A stretch of DNA of 46,936 nt from CAZWCX01 sp964632945 (GTDB lineage: Bacteria; Planctomycetota; MHYJ01; WSZJ01; CAZWCX01). The notes beneath the pieces were generated by a model. The model was given only the letters and a program-made list of their open reading frames with translations, ran no database searches and was not told the DNA's origin. Position numbers and translations under genes: made by a program. Shown one piece after another: positions 31,901 to 40,668 of the stretch (position 1 is its first letter; each line of letters opens with the position of its first letter). The stretch is taken from NCBI GenBank assembly GCA_964632945.1, contig CAZWCX010000051.1:1-46936 (forward strand), given 5' to 3'.

Positions 31901-33946
31901 ATGACCGAGGAACCGATCTCCGCCTTTTCGCCGGACCGTCTGATTTCGTTGAAGCGCGTGGTCGCGCTGGCCCTGTCACCCTGCGGAACCTGGATTGCAG
32001 TGCAGATCCAGCGGCACGATGCGGAGCTCGGAAAGTACGTGTCGGACCTCTGGCGCGTCCCGGTGGAGGGCGGCGAGGCGTCGCCGTTGACGCGCGGACG
32101 ATTCAACGATCATGCGCCTTGTTTCCGCAGCGACGGGTCCCTCGGATTTCTTTCCAATCGGCCCACGGGTGAGTCGAAGGCGGATCCGGAAGACGAGGAG
32201 CGGGCGCAAGTCTGGCTGTTGCCGGCGGGGGGCGGGGAGCCTCGACCGATCACCGACGAGCCGCTGGGTGTTGCTTCGTTTCGATTCGCGCACGCGGCGA
32301 ACGTCCTGGTCGCCGTGGTGCCGCTGTTTCCGGGGCTCGCCGCGAGCGAACAGCGGGCGCGGGCGGCCGAACGCAAGAAGAAGGGACCGTCCGCCCTGCA
32401 CTATCGGGAGATGCCCGTGCGCCAATGGGATCACTGGCTCGGTCCGACGTGGCCGCACCTGGCGACGTTCGACGGGGAGGGCAAGGCGAGAAGGGACCTG
32501 ACTCCGGAGGCGGAGCGCGAATTCGTCGAGGCCGAATGGGATTTGAGCCGGGATGGCTGCTGGGTCGCGGTGACGGAGAACCGCCCGGCGTCGGATCGGA
32601 ACCAGGACCGGGCCCTGTGTGTGCTGTCGACCGCGTCCGGGGCGCGTCACCGGCTGGGGGTGGAGGAGTCGGTCCGGTACTACGCGCCGCGCTTTTCCCC
32701 GGACGGGGGTCGCATCGCCTGCGTGCGGCATCGCCGGTCGCGCGAAGCGCATGGGCGGCCCGCGTTGTGGCTGTTCGACGAGACCCGCGGCGTGGGTCGC
32801 GAGCTGGCGCCGCAACTGGACCTTTGGCCGATGCCCGACGGCTGGACCCCGGACGGCAGCCGCATCGTTTTCACGGCCGACGACCGGGGGCAGGTCCCCG
32901 TCTTTTCCCTCCGGGTCGACGATGGCCGAATCGAGCGGATCACGTCGGCGGAAGCGGGCGGAACGCACTCCGACCTCATCGTCCTGCCGGGGGGGCGCCG
33001 GATCATCGGCCTGCGCAGCCGGACGATTCATCCGCCTGAGCCGTTCCGCGTGGACGCCCTCCCCGGCGCGGTCCCCGCGCTGATCGGCTCGTTGAGCGGA
33101 CTGACTCCGGCGGAAGGAGAGCGCCTGGTCGAACGCGAGACGCATTCGGTCGAGACGGGCGCCGCCGTTCCGGTGTCGTACTTCGTGGTCAAGCCCGCCG
33201 GACGGTCGGCGGAGGCGAAGCCGCTCCCGGCCTTGATGTGGATCCACGGCGGACCGATGACCCAGTGGGCGGACGGCTGGCATTGGCGGTGGAATCCCCT
33301 GATCGCCGCCTCCCGCGGGTTCCTGGTGGTCCTGCCGAATCCATCCGGGTCGACCGGATTCGGCCAGGCCCACATGGAACGGATCTGGGGGAACCGGTGG
33401 GGGGAGCAGTGCTTCCGGGACGTGATGACGGTGGCCGATCGGGTGGTGGAGCGCCCGGACGTGGATCCCGAGCGATTNNNNNNNNNNGGCTCCTTCGGCG
33501 GATACATGACCAACTGGATCGGCGGCAACACCGATCGGTTCCGGTGCCTGGTCACGCATGCCAGCGTATACGGCATGGAGACGTTTCACGGCACCACGGA
33601 CCATCCGGCGTTCTGGGCGCTGATGATGGGGCGGACGCCGTGGGCCGATCCGGAGGCGTACCGGAAGTACTCGCCGCAATCCCGCATGGCGCACTGGAAG
33701 ACGCCGACCCTGGTGATTCACGGGGAGAAGGATTATCGCGTGTCGCTCGGCGAAGGGCTGATGCTCTTCGAGGCCCTCCAGGCGCATGGGGTGGAGTCCG
33801 AACTGCTGGTCTTCCCCGACGAGAATCACTGGATCATGAAGCCGAACAACATCCGGGAGTGGTACGGGCGGGTGTTCGAGTTCCTCGACCGCCGGATGAA
33901 AGGGAAGGGGGGAGGGGACGGCGGCGATTCAAGGGATGCGGAATAG
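31901..33946 (+). CDS. S9 prolyl-oligopeptidase-family peptidase (interrupted by assembly gap)
   Basis: 681 codons including four unknown. GAGG sits shortly before the ATG at 31901, and no signal peptide is seen, so it is probably cytoplasmic. The first 400 residues are a WD-like beta-propeller (VVALALSPCGTWIAVQ, RYYAPRFSPDGGRIACVR, DGWTPDGSRIVFTADD). The C-terminal hydrolase domain begins PALMWIHGGPMTQWADGW and contains the elbow GSFGGYMTNW with the nucleophile serine numbered S531, the acid D611 in HGEKDYRVS and the base H643 in DENHWIM. Family members cut short peptides after particular residues, often from the N-terminus. Ten Ns fall four residues before the nucleophile elbow. The stop codon overlaps the end of the convergent S51 gene by 18 bases. 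Confidence 0.92.
   Translation: MTEEPISAFSPDRLISLKRVVALALSPCGTWIAVQIQRHDAELGKYVSDLWRVPVEGGEASPLTRGRFNDHAPCFRSDGSLGFLSNRPTGESKADPEDEERAQVWLLPAGGGEPRPITDEPLGVASFRFAHAANVLVAVVPLFPGLAASEQRARAAERKKKGPSALHYREMPVRQWDHWLGPTWPHLATFDGEGKARRDLTPEAEREFVEAEWDLSRDGCWVAVTENRPASDRNQDRALCVLSTASGARHRLGVEESVRYYAPRFSPDGGRIACVRHRRSREAHGRPALWLFDETRGVGRELAPQLDLWPMPDGWTPDGSRIVFTADDRGQVPVFSLRVDDGRIERITSAEAGGTHSDLIVLPGGRRIIGLRSRTIHPPEPFRVDALPGAVPALIGSLSGLTPAEGERLVERETHSVETGAAVPVSYFVVKPAGRSAEAKPLPALMWIHGGPMTQWADGWHWRWNPLIAASRGFLVVLPNPSGSTGFGQAHMERIWGNRWGEQCFRDVMTVADRVVERPDVDPERXXXXGSFGGYMTNWIGGNTDRFRCLVTHASVYGMETFHGTTDHPAFWALMMGRTPWADPEAYRKYSPQSRMAHWKTPTLVIHGEKDYRVSLGEGLMLFEALQAHGVESELLVFPDENHWIMKPNNIREWYGRVFEFLDRRMKGKGGGDGGDSRDAE
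33478..33487. other. Assembly gap (10 Ns) inside the S9 peptidase gene
   Basis: Ten undetermined bases leave the frame open. Relatives usually have five residues between the ER and the GSFGG elbow, whereas this gap allows four, so 13 bases rather than 10 would be expected. The gap length is therefore probably a placeholder. Confidence 0.95.
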
Positions 33947-34675
33947 GTCGGCGGCGGGCGCCGGTTTCCCGGACGGATCGAGCCGTTCGGTGATCATGCG
34001 GCCGCCTTTTCCGTAGACGCGGTATACCGAGGCCGACGGGCGGGAGACGAGGGTGTGCCAGTTTCCCCCATGGACGACGAGAGCGGCGCAGTCGTCCATC
34101 GCGATCCCGAGTTCCCCCTCGGGGGCGAGCAGGGCCCGAAACGACTCGTCTCGGCGTTCCCCGTCGTAGTGCGGACAGGCGGTGGCGCGCAGGAGTCCGA
34201 GCCCGCGGACGCGCATGTAGGACCAGGACTCCGGGGTATAGAAGCGCCGGGAATCGCTGTGTCCGTAGTCGTACCAGCAGATGGCCCCCGCGCTGAGGCC
34301 GCAGAGGACTGCGCCCGTGCGCCACGCGCGGACGAGGAGGCGGTCGATGCCGAGCCGCCGCCAGATGCGCAGCATGCCGAGGGTGTTGCCGCCGCCGACG
34401 TAGATGAGGTCGGCGGTCCCGATCGCGCGGCGGATTTCCGCGGGAGAGGGAGACTCGCGGACCACGCGCAGGACCTCGACCGGAAGGCCGAGGCGTCCGC
34501 CGTAGACGTGGCGGAACACATCCACGTACGCGTCCGCGTCGCTGCTGGCCGTGGGAAGAAAGAGGGCGCGGGGCGCGTCCCGGCCGGTCAGGCGAACGAT
34601 CTCTTCGTCGATCGCCAGCGTGTCCAGCCGGCTCAATTCGCCGCCGCCAATGGTCACGATCGCACCGGGTCTCAT
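33929..34675 (-). CDS. S51-family serine peptidase (cyanophycinase / peptidase E like)
   Basis: 248 residues from the ATG at 34675, chosen because AIVTIGGGELSRLDTLA then lies at the very N-terminus as in the family; an ATG at 34738 is possible. The nucleophile is S128 in GLSAGAICWYDYGHSD. IYVGGGNTLGMLRIW and FLPTASSDADAYVDVF complete the S51 pattern. Family members are cytoplasmic and include dipeptidase E, specific for Asp-X, and cyanophycinase. Exact specificity is not readable, but the short length and SDADAYVDVF favour a peptidase-E or amidotransferase-like subgroup. It converges on the S9 peptidase, overlapping by 18 bases, and diverges from the helicase gene. Confidence 0.85.
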   Translation of the reverse strand: MRPGAIVTIGGGELSRLDTLAIDEEIVRLTGRDAPRALFLPTASSDADAYVDVFRHVYGGRLGLPVEVLRVVRESPSPAEIRRAIGTADLIYVGGGNTLGMLRIWRRLGIDRLLVRAWRTGAVLCGLSAGAICWYDYGHSDSRRFYTPESWSYMRVRGLGLLRATACPHYDGERRDESFRALLAPEGELGIAMDDCAALVVHGGNWHTLVSRPSASVYRVYGKGGRMITERLDPSGKPAPAADLFRIP

Positions 34676-34767
34676 GCCGAAAGCGTACCCGGACGCGCGC
34701 GTGATGTCGAGGTTCCGGCGTTCCCTTTGCCGTACCATCGGTCCGCCGCGCCTGCTAGACTGGCGGA

Positions 34768-37700
34768 ATGCCGCTGACACCCTTTCATCCAACCGTGCGA
34801 CGATGGTTCCGCGAGCGCCTGGGGGATCCGACCCCTCCCCAGCGCCGGGGATGGCCGTCCATCTGCGCCGGCCGGCACGCGCTGATCGCCGCGCCGACCG
34901 GTTCCGGGAAGACGCTGGCGGCCTTCCTGTGGGCGATCGACGACCTGTTGCGCCGGGGCCCGGGTCTGGAGGACCGGACGTACATCCTCTACGTGTCTCC
35001 ACTCAAGGCCCTCTCCAACGACGTGCAGAAGAACCTGCAGGCGCCGCTGGCGGAGATTCGCGCCCTGGATCCGGACCTTCCGGAAGTCCGGGTGCTGGTG
35101 CGGACCGGGGATACGCCGGCCCGGGAGCGGACGGCGATGACGCGACGCCCTCCGCACGTCCTGGTCACGACGCCGGAATCCCTCTACATCCTCCTCTGCA
35201 GCGACGGTGGGCGCAGGCTGCTGTCCACCGTGGGCACCGCCATCGTCGACGAGGTTCACGCCCTGGTTCGCGACAAGCGCGGATCGCACCTGTCCCTGTC
35301 TCTGGAACGGCTGGAAAGTCTGTCCGGGCCCTTCCAGCGCATCGGGTTGTCGGCGACCCAGAAACCGATGCAGGCGGTGGCGAACTTCCTGTTCGGCGTG
35401 GGCCGCAGCGGCGACTGCATCGACATCGGGCACGGTCGCGACATGGACCTTGCGATCGAGTTGCCACGCTCGGCTCTGGCGGCGGTCTGTTCGCATGAAA
35501 TGTGGGAGGAGATCTACGCCCGCCTGGAAGAACTGATCCGGGCACACCGGACCACGCTCGTGTTCGTGAACACCCGCAAGATGGCGGAGCGTCTGGCCGC
35601 GCGTCTGGCCGGGCGGGTCGGCGCGGACGCCGTGACCTGTCATCATGGAAGCCTGTCGCGGGATCGCCGGCTGGACGCGGAGCGGCGTCTGAAGGAAGGG
35701 CGGCTCCGGGCGTTGGTCGCCACGGCTTCGCTCGAGCTCGGGATCGACATCGGGGAGGTCGACCTGGCGGTCCAGGTGGGGTCGTGCCGGTCGATCGCGA
35801 CGTTCCTGCAGCGCGTGGGCCGCGCCGGTCACGGCGTCGGTCGCACGCCGAAGGGACGCCTGTTCCCGCTCACCCGGGACGAACTGGTGGAGGCGGCCGC
35901 GATTCTGGAGTCGGTGCGCCGCGGGGACCTCGATCGGACCCCGGAGGCCCGGCCGGCGCGGGACATCCTCGCGCAGCAGATCGTCGCGGAGGTCGCGGCC
36001 CAACCGTGGAGCACCGATGCGTTGTACGCCGCGGTGCGGCGCGCGTGGCCCTATCGCGAGTTGACGCGGGTGGAATTCGAGGCAGTGGTGGCCCTGCACT
36101 CCCGCGGGCGCGCCGCCCTGATCCATCGCGACGGGGTCGGGGGGCGACTGCTGGGAACCCGCCGGGCACGACTGACCGCGATCACCGGCGGAGGGGCGAT
36201 TCCGGACAACGCCGATTACGAGGTGAGGCTCGAACCGGACGGCACCCTGATCGGAACGCTGAACGAGGACTTCTCCATCGAATCCAACGTGGGCGACATT
36301 TTCCAATTGGGCAACGCTTCCTGGCGGATCGTGAAGATCGAACCCGGCACGGTGCGCGTTGCGGACGCGAAGGGGGCTCCGCCGACCCTGCCGTTCTGGC
36401 TCGGGGAAGCGCCGGCCCGCACCCGGGAACTTTCCGCGGCGATCGGGCGCATTCGGGAGCGGGCGCAGGACCCGGTTGCGCGGCCGTCCTCGACCGACCT
36501 CGATGCCGAACCGGCGCGGCAGTTGAGGGAATACGTCGAAGCCGGAGCGAAAGCACTGGGGGCGGTTCCGACCCCGAACCGCGTCATTCTGGAACGCTTT
36601 TTCGATGAGAGCGGAGGGATGCAGCTGGTCGTTCATGCTCCCTTCGGCGGGCGCATCAACCGCGCGTGGGGCCTGGCGCTGCGCAAGCGGTTCTGTCGCG
36701 GCTTCGGGTTCGAACTTCAGGCCGCCGCGAATGAAGAGGCCATCGTGCTGTCGTTGGGCGTGCAGCACTCGTTCCCGCTCGAGGAGGTATTCGACTACCT
36801 GCACCCGAACACCGCGCGGGACGTGCTCGTCCAGGCGCTGTTGGACGCGCCCATGTTCGGAGCGCGCTGGCGGTGGAATGCCACGCGCGCGCTGGTGATC
36901 GAGCGGTTCCGCGGCGGCCGCCGCGTCCCGCCGCCGATCGTACGCATGCGGGCGGAGGACGCCCTGGCCGCGGCGTTCCCGGAGGTTCTGGCCTGCGGGG
37001 AGAATCTTCCGCCCGGAGACCGGCCGGTGCCGATGGAGCATCCCCTGGTGGCGCAGACGGTCGAGGATTGCCTGGTCGAGGCGATGGACCTGGACGGCTT
37101 CCTGGAGGTCCTTGCCGGCCTGCGGGATGGACGGATCGCCCGGCTGGCGGTGGACACGCCGGAGCCCTCCGTGTTTGCGCACGGGATTCTGAACGCCCAC
37201 CCGTACAGTTTCCTCGACGACGCCCCCCTGGAAGAGCGCCGCACTCAGGCGGTGATGTCGCGGCGAGCCCTGGACTCGCCCGCAGCCCGGGAACTCGGGG
37301 AGCTCGACGGCGAGGCGATCCGGCGCGTGCGCGAGGAGGCCTGGCCGAGCCCCGCGACCGCGGAAGAGGTGCATGAGGCCCTGATGTGGATGGGGTACGT
37401 CACCGCGGCGGAAGCCCCGGAATGGCGCGAGTGGCTGGCCGAGTTGTCCGTCGACAAACGGGTGATCCGGGACGGGGATCGCTGGTTCGCGGTCGAAGCG
37501 CCCCGGGACGGGAAGTCCGTTCTGCGGGGGCGGCTCGAGGCGCTGGGACCGGTGTTCGAGGGGGATCCGGTCCTGCTCACCGAATTGGAACGGGAAGGGG
37601 TCCTTCTGCGCACTCGGGTCGAGGGAAGGACCGCGTGGTGCGTGCGGCACCTGTTGGCGCGCATCCATCGCTACACCCTCGATCGTCTGCGACGGGAGAT

Positions 37701-38646
37701 CGAGCCCGTAAGCGCGGCGGAGTTTCTCCGTTTCCTGCCCCGTTGGCAGCATGCGCTTCCGGAGAGCCGGTGGGAGGGACCCCGGGGCGTTGCGGAGGCG
37801 GTGGGGCAACTGGCCGGCTTCGAGGCCCCGGCCGCGGCGTGGGAAGGATCCCTGCTGCCGGCGCGCGTGCGCGGCTATCGGCGGGATTGGCTCGACCAGT
37901 TGACCGTGACCGGGGAGGTCGTCTGGGGCCGCTTGTGGGGCGGCGGAGCGTCCGCCATTCGCGCCACTCCGATCAGCCTCATCCTTCGCTCCGATCTGGA
38001 CGCGTGGCTGAGGTGGACGCCTCCGGTCGCCGCGGAGGGGCTCTCCGGTCCCGCCCGGGACGCCTACGACGCCTTGTGTGCCGGCGGCGCCCTCTTCCCG
38101 CAGGAACTGGCGCGGGCCAGCCGCCTCCTCCCCGCCCACATGGACATGGCGGTGGATGAACTGATCGCCCGTGGCCTCGTCACCGGGGATACCTTCCTGG
38201 CCCTGCGGCAGCGGATCGTCCCGCCGTCCCGGCGTCGCGGTCCGGCCGCGCCCTCGGGACGATGGAGCCTGTTCCGCAGACCGGACGTGCTCCCGACCCC
38301 ACCGCCCGACGCGGAGTTCGTCGCCCGACGGCTTCTCGCGCGCTACGGGGTGGTCTTCCGGGCCCTCTTGGCGCGCGAGCGGATCCCTGCGCCGTGGCGG
38401 GACCTCCAGCGGGCCCTGCGCGACCTGGAGGCCCGTGGCGAGATCCGGGGTGGGCGTTTCGTCATCCCCTTCGGAGGCGAACAGTTCGCGCGCCCCGAGG
38501 CGATACCCCTCCTCCGGCGAGAGCGGGACGGCGAAGGCGGGCCGCCCGTTCAAGTGGCGGCCGCCGACCCGCTCAACCTGCGTGGAATCCTCACACCCGA
38601 CGAGCGGATCCCGGTGACGTCGCGAGCGCGGATTCCCGTAATCTGA
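34768..38646 (+). CDS. lhr: Lhr-type large superfamily 2 helicase
   Basis: 1292 residues. The helicase core has Walker A APTGSGKT (42-49), VSPLKALSNDVQ, VTTPESLYILL, motif II DEVH (161-164), GLSATQKP, VFVNTRKMAERLA, ATASLELGIDIG and QRVGRAGHGVG. A long C-terminal part includes a winged-helix/beta-barrel region (DNADYEVRLEPDGTLIGTLN, FQLGNASWRIVKIE) and the Lhr-CTD (ARVRGYRRDWLDQLTVTGEV, SLILRSDLDAWL, PAHMDMAVDELIARGLV). Lhr proteins are 3'-5' DNA or RNA-DNA helicases in repair. The protein ends LNLRGILTPDERIPVTSRAR..., lacking the NRVLYRDG-like end seen in many relatives. It diverges from the S51 gene; TAGACT at 34755-34760 may be a -10, but no -35 is well placed. Confidence 0.93.
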   Translation: MPLTPFHPTVRRWFRERLGDPTPPQRRGWPSICAGRHALIAAPTGSGKTLAAFLWAIDDLLRRGPGLEDRTYILYVSPLKALSNDVQKNLQAPLAEIRALDPDLPEVRVLVRTGDTPARERTAMTRRPPHVLVTTPESLYILLCSDGGRRLLSTVGTAIVDEVHALVRDKRGSHLSLSLERLESLSGPFQRIGLSATQKPMQAVANFLFGVGRSGDCIDIGHGRDMDLAIELPRSALAAVCSHEMWEEIYARLEELIRAHRTTLVFVNTRKMAERLAARLAGRVGADAVTCHHGSLSRDRRLDAERRLKEGRLRALVATASLELGIDIGEVDLAVQVGSCRSIATFLQRVGRAGHGVGRTPKGRLFPLTRDELVEAAAILESVRRGDLDRTPEARPARDILAQQIVAEVAAQPWSTDALYAAVRRAWPYRELTRVEFEAVVALHSRGRAALIHRDGVGGRLLGTRRARLTAITGGGAIPDNADYEVRLEPDGTLIGTLNEDFSIESNVGDIFQLGNASWRIVKIEPGTVRVADAKGAPPTLPFWLGEAPARTRELSAAIGRIRERAQDPVARPSSTDLDAEPARQLREYVEAGAKALGAVPTPNRVILERFFDESGGMQLVVHAPFGGRINRAWGLALRKRFCRGFGFELQAAANEEAIVLSLGVQHSFPLEEVFDYLHPNTARDVLVQALLDAPMFGARWRWNATRALVIERFRGGRRVPPPIVRMRAEDALAAAFPEVLACGENLPPGDRPVPMEHPLVAQTVEDCLVEAMDLDGFLEVLAGLRDGRIARLAVDTPEPSVFAHGILNAHPYSFLDDAPLEERRTQAVMSRRALDSPAARELGELDGEAIRRVREEAWPSPATAEEVHEALMWMGYVTAAEAPEWREWLAELSVDKRVIRDGDRWFAVEAPRDGKSVLRGRLEALGPVFEGDPVLLTELEREGVLLRTRVEGRTAWCVRHLLARIHRYTLDRLRREIEPVSAAEFLRFLPRWQHALPESRWEGPRGVAEAVGQLAGFEAPAAAWEGSLLPARVRGYRRDWLDQLTVTGEVVWGRLWGGGASAIRATPISLILRSDLDAWLRWTPPVAAEGLSGPARDAYDALCAGGALFPQELARASRLLPAHMDMAVDELIARGLVTGDTFLALRQRIVPPSRRRGPAAPSGRWSLFRRPDVLPTPPPDAEFVARRLLARYGVVFRALLARERIPAPWRDLQRALRDLEARGEIRGGRFVIPFGGEQFARPEAIPLLRRERDGEGGPPVQVAAADPLNLRGILTPDERIPVTSRARIPVI

Positions 38647-38676
38647 CCGGGAGGTCGCGACGTTCGCTTTCCGGAC

Positions 38677-38693
38677 CCGGGGGAGTCCCCCGG
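38677..38693. terminator. Hairpin between convergent lhr and HEAT genes
   Basis: CCGGGGG (38677-38683) pairs with CCCCCGG (38687-38693) around AGT. It extends imperfectly on both sides with a bulge. It lies in the 127-nt gap after lhr and could serve both strands. No T-tract follows. Confidence 0.5.
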
Positions 38694-38773
38694 ACCGAAG
38701 GAGAGCGGCGCCGCTTCGGAGGGGCCGGGGGAAGAGGAATCGGACCGAACGACGTCCCGTCGCGCCCGCGCGC

Positions 38774-39766
38774 TCACTGACGGGTGAGCCACTCCTCCCA
38801 CCGGCGGGTCGCCGCCTCGCGGTCGACCTGGGATCCGTCGCTGACGTACCCGAAGTCCTCGCCGACGATGCCGAAGAGCCCGTCGATCGCTTCGTAGCGG
38901 ACGGTTTCGTCGCGATCGCGCAGCGCTTCCACCAGATAGTGGACGGTCTTGCGATCGGAGAGGATCGCGAGGGCGAGGACGGCCAGACGCCGGACGCCGG
39001 GGTCCTCGGCGCGGACCGCCGGGCCGAAGTCCTGCGCGCGACGGGAGAGGGATTCGCCGCGGAACGGCTTGAGCACCTTGGCGACCGGCCAGACAATGTC
39101 GTCGCGTTTCTCGCGGCAGGCGCGCAACAACCCGTCGAAGAGGGCGTCGAAGGCCGCGGCGGAAGCATTCCGGATCCGCTCCTGCAGCGAGTCGTGCTGG
39201 ACTTCCTTCTCCGCGAACGCCTCTTCCAGCGTCTTGGCGATCGCCGCGCTTCCTTCCGCCTTCGCCTCCCGGTCCCGCAACAACCCTTCCGCGACCTGGT
39301 CTCCCAGGACCTTGACGAGAAACTCCTGCAGGGTCAGACCGGGAAGCAACCCGGCCCGGAAGTCCATGTGCAGGGGCCAGTTCAATACTTCGGTGATATC
39401 CACGCCGAGTCCCGATTCCAGGTCGCTGAAGAGGGCGCGTGGGCATTGCTCACGCAGGAGGTTGAACGCTTCTTCGGCGTCCGCGCGGGGGACGACGATC
39501 TTGTACCCGTGGGTGTCGTGCAGCGAGATCCCGAGCTTGGTGAAATCCTCGGTGGAGACGATGACCTTGAAGCCGGATCCCGAAAGGGCCTCTTTCATGA
39601 CGATGGCATCCTCGAAGCGGCCGGCGTAGAAGGCGAAGCCGTCGCGCATGAGGATGGACGTCTCGGACTCGGGAAGCCGGGATTGCGGTTTGAGTTGGGT
39701 TCCGCACTTGGCGCAGGAGTCGGCGCCTTCCGCAATCGTGCTCTGACAGATCGGGCAATCCGGCAT
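38774..39766 (-). CDS. Zinc-ribbon / DUF2007-like / HEAT-repeat protein
   Basis: 330 residues. CAGGAG seven bases upstream selects the ATG at 39766. The N-terminus has a zinc ribbon (CPICQS and CAKCGTQ), followed by residues 40-105 resembling the DUF2007 signal-transducing domain: ILMRDGFAFYAGRFEDAIVM, LGISLHDTHGYKIVVP and DAEEAFNLL. An alpha-helical region follows. The final 130 residues include HEAT-like units (VRRLAVLALAILSDRKTVHY, ALRDRDETVRYEAIDGLFG) and end RRWEEWLTRQ. DUF2007 modules are thought to sense small ligands or proteins; HEAT repeats bind partners. This combination has no established role. It has an excellent promoter and an about 75-base leader. Confidence 0.85.
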   Translation of the reverse strand: MPDCPICQSTIAEGADSCAKCGTQLKPQSRLPESETSILMRDGFAFYAGRFEDAIVMKEALSGSGFKVIVSTEDFTKLGISLHDTHGYKIVVPRADAEEAFNLLREQCPRALFSDLESGLGVDITEVLNWPLHMDFRAGLLPGLTLQEFLVKVLGDQVAEGLLRDREAKAEGSAAIAKTLEEAFAEKEVQHDSLQERIRNASAAAFDALFDGLLRACREKRDDIVWPVAKVLKPFRGESLSRRAQDFGPAVRAEDPGVRRLAVLALAILSDRKTVHYLVEALRDRDETVRYEAIDGLFGIVGEDFGYVSDGSQVDREAATRRWEEWLTRQ

Positions 39767-39847
39767 CAGATGGCTCCTGCAGGGGGGAACGTGGCTGGGG
39801 ATCGCGCGGCCGGCGATGCGGCGGGCCGGAGTCGATCGCCGATGTGA

Positions 39848-39876
39848 ATGGTAGGCGGGCGGCGTTTGGGTGTCAA
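39848..39876 (-). promoter_or_regulatory. Strong promoter of the zinc-ribbon/HEAT gene
   Basis: Reverse strand TTGACA (39876-39871), 17 bases, TACCAT (39853-39848). The -35 is a perfect consensus. It is back to back with the cytochrome promoter. Confidence 0.65.
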
Positions 39877-39911
39877 GAAAGCCGATCCCGGGCGCGCGTG
39901 CCGTCGGGATC

Positions 39912-39941
39912 TTGCCCCCGTGACGGGGGACAACGTAGACT
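39912..39941 (+). promoter_or_regulatory. Promoter of the cytochrome c gene
   Basis: TTGCCC (39912-39917), 18 bases, TAGACT (39936-39941), 34 bases before the ATG at 39976. The -10 matches three positions and resembles -10 elements of high-GC bacteria. Confidence 0.5.
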
Positions 39942-39975
39942 GTGCGCCTGGCCATCCCAGCGGAGCGTAGTGCGG

Positions 39976-40344
39976 ATGAACAGCGAGTTGCGGCCGGAGG
40001 ACCCCGGGGCGGCGTCGGAGAATGGCGGGGGACCGGCCTGGCTGCTGGTTCCGATCCTGCTTTTCGTCGTCGGGGGATTCTTCGCCCTGATCTGGTCCGG
40101 TCCATCGCAGGACGCAGGCCCCGCCGACGGTCCGGCGCTCTATCAGGTCACCTGCGCCCGTTGCCACGGGGAGCGCGGCGAGGGCGTGCCGCCCTACAAG
40201 CCGCTGCGCGGGACCCCGTGGACCCTGGAGGAGATCGAAACCAGGATCCGGGAAGGGAAGGGGGCCATGCCGCCGTTCAGCTATCTGTCGCCGGAGAAGC
40301 GCCGCGCGATCGCCGCGCACGTGAAGTCGCTCGTGGGGGAGTAG
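39976..40344 (+). CDS. Small membrane-anchored cytochrome c
   Basis: 122 residues. One N-terminal membrane anchor (LLVPILLFVVGGFFALIW, about 23-40) is followed by a single-haem domain with C60-A-R-C63-H64 (CARCHG) and the probable axial M98 in GAMPPFSYLS. KPLRGTPWTLEEIETRIREG between them is the standard mono-haem class I pattern. The protein would carry electrons on the outer face of the membrane; its partner oxidase or reductase is not in the window. GGAG at 39962-39965 is ten bases before the ATG. The tRNA gene begins 30 nt after the stop, on the other strand. Confidence 0.9.
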   Translation: MNSELRPEDPGAASENGGGPAWLLVPILLFVVGGFFALIWSGPSQDAGPADGPALYQVTCARCHGERGEGVPPYKPLRGTPWTLEEIETRIREGKGAMPPFSYLSPEKRRAIAAHVKSLVGE

Positions 40345-40373
40345 CGGCGCGGCGCATGCGGGGCTGACCACGA

Positions 40374-40459
40374 TGGGCGAGGCGGGAATCGAACCCGCAC
40401 GGCCCTTGCGAGCCGGAGGATTTTAAATCCTCTGCGTCTGCCAGTTCCGCCACTCGCCC
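40374..40459 (-). tRNA. trnL-UAA: tRNA-Leu (anticodon UAA)
   Basis: The reverse strand folds as a class II tRNA: acceptor GGGCGAG/CTCGCCC, D arm, anticodon stem GAGGA/TCCTC with loop TTTAAAA and anticodon TAA, a long variable arm and T arm GCGGG-TTCGATT-CCCGC. The discriminator is A. CCA is not encoded and must be added after transcription. Confidence 0.93.
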
Positions 40460-40651
40460 GACGAAGGATTCGCCGGTCGATCGAATCCTACCCGCCGGAG
40501 GCGCGCGTCGCAATCTCCGCGTCGAGATCCCGACGCTCGATCGGCAAGACTACCGGTGATCGACCGCCTCGAGAAGGGGCGGCAGGGGCAGGGAAGAGGT
40601 CGGGAAACGCAGACGGTCCATGGCCGGCGGCGGGGCGGGGGGGCGAGGCCG

Positions 40652-40668
40652 GGGTCCGGGGCGGACCC
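40652..40668 (-). terminator. Hairpin at the end of the deiminase operon
   Basis: GGGTCC (40652-40657) and GGACCC (40663-40668) form a perfect six-pair stem with a five-base loop. It touches the stop codon of the coiled-coil gene. No T-tract follows on the reverse strand. Confidence 0.4.

Noticed and set aside
34672..39168. Very long antisense open frame opposite lhr
   Set aside because: It is a by-product of GC-rich codon use; its translation is Arg/Pro/Gly-rich without any domain, while the opposite strand encodes a complete helicase.
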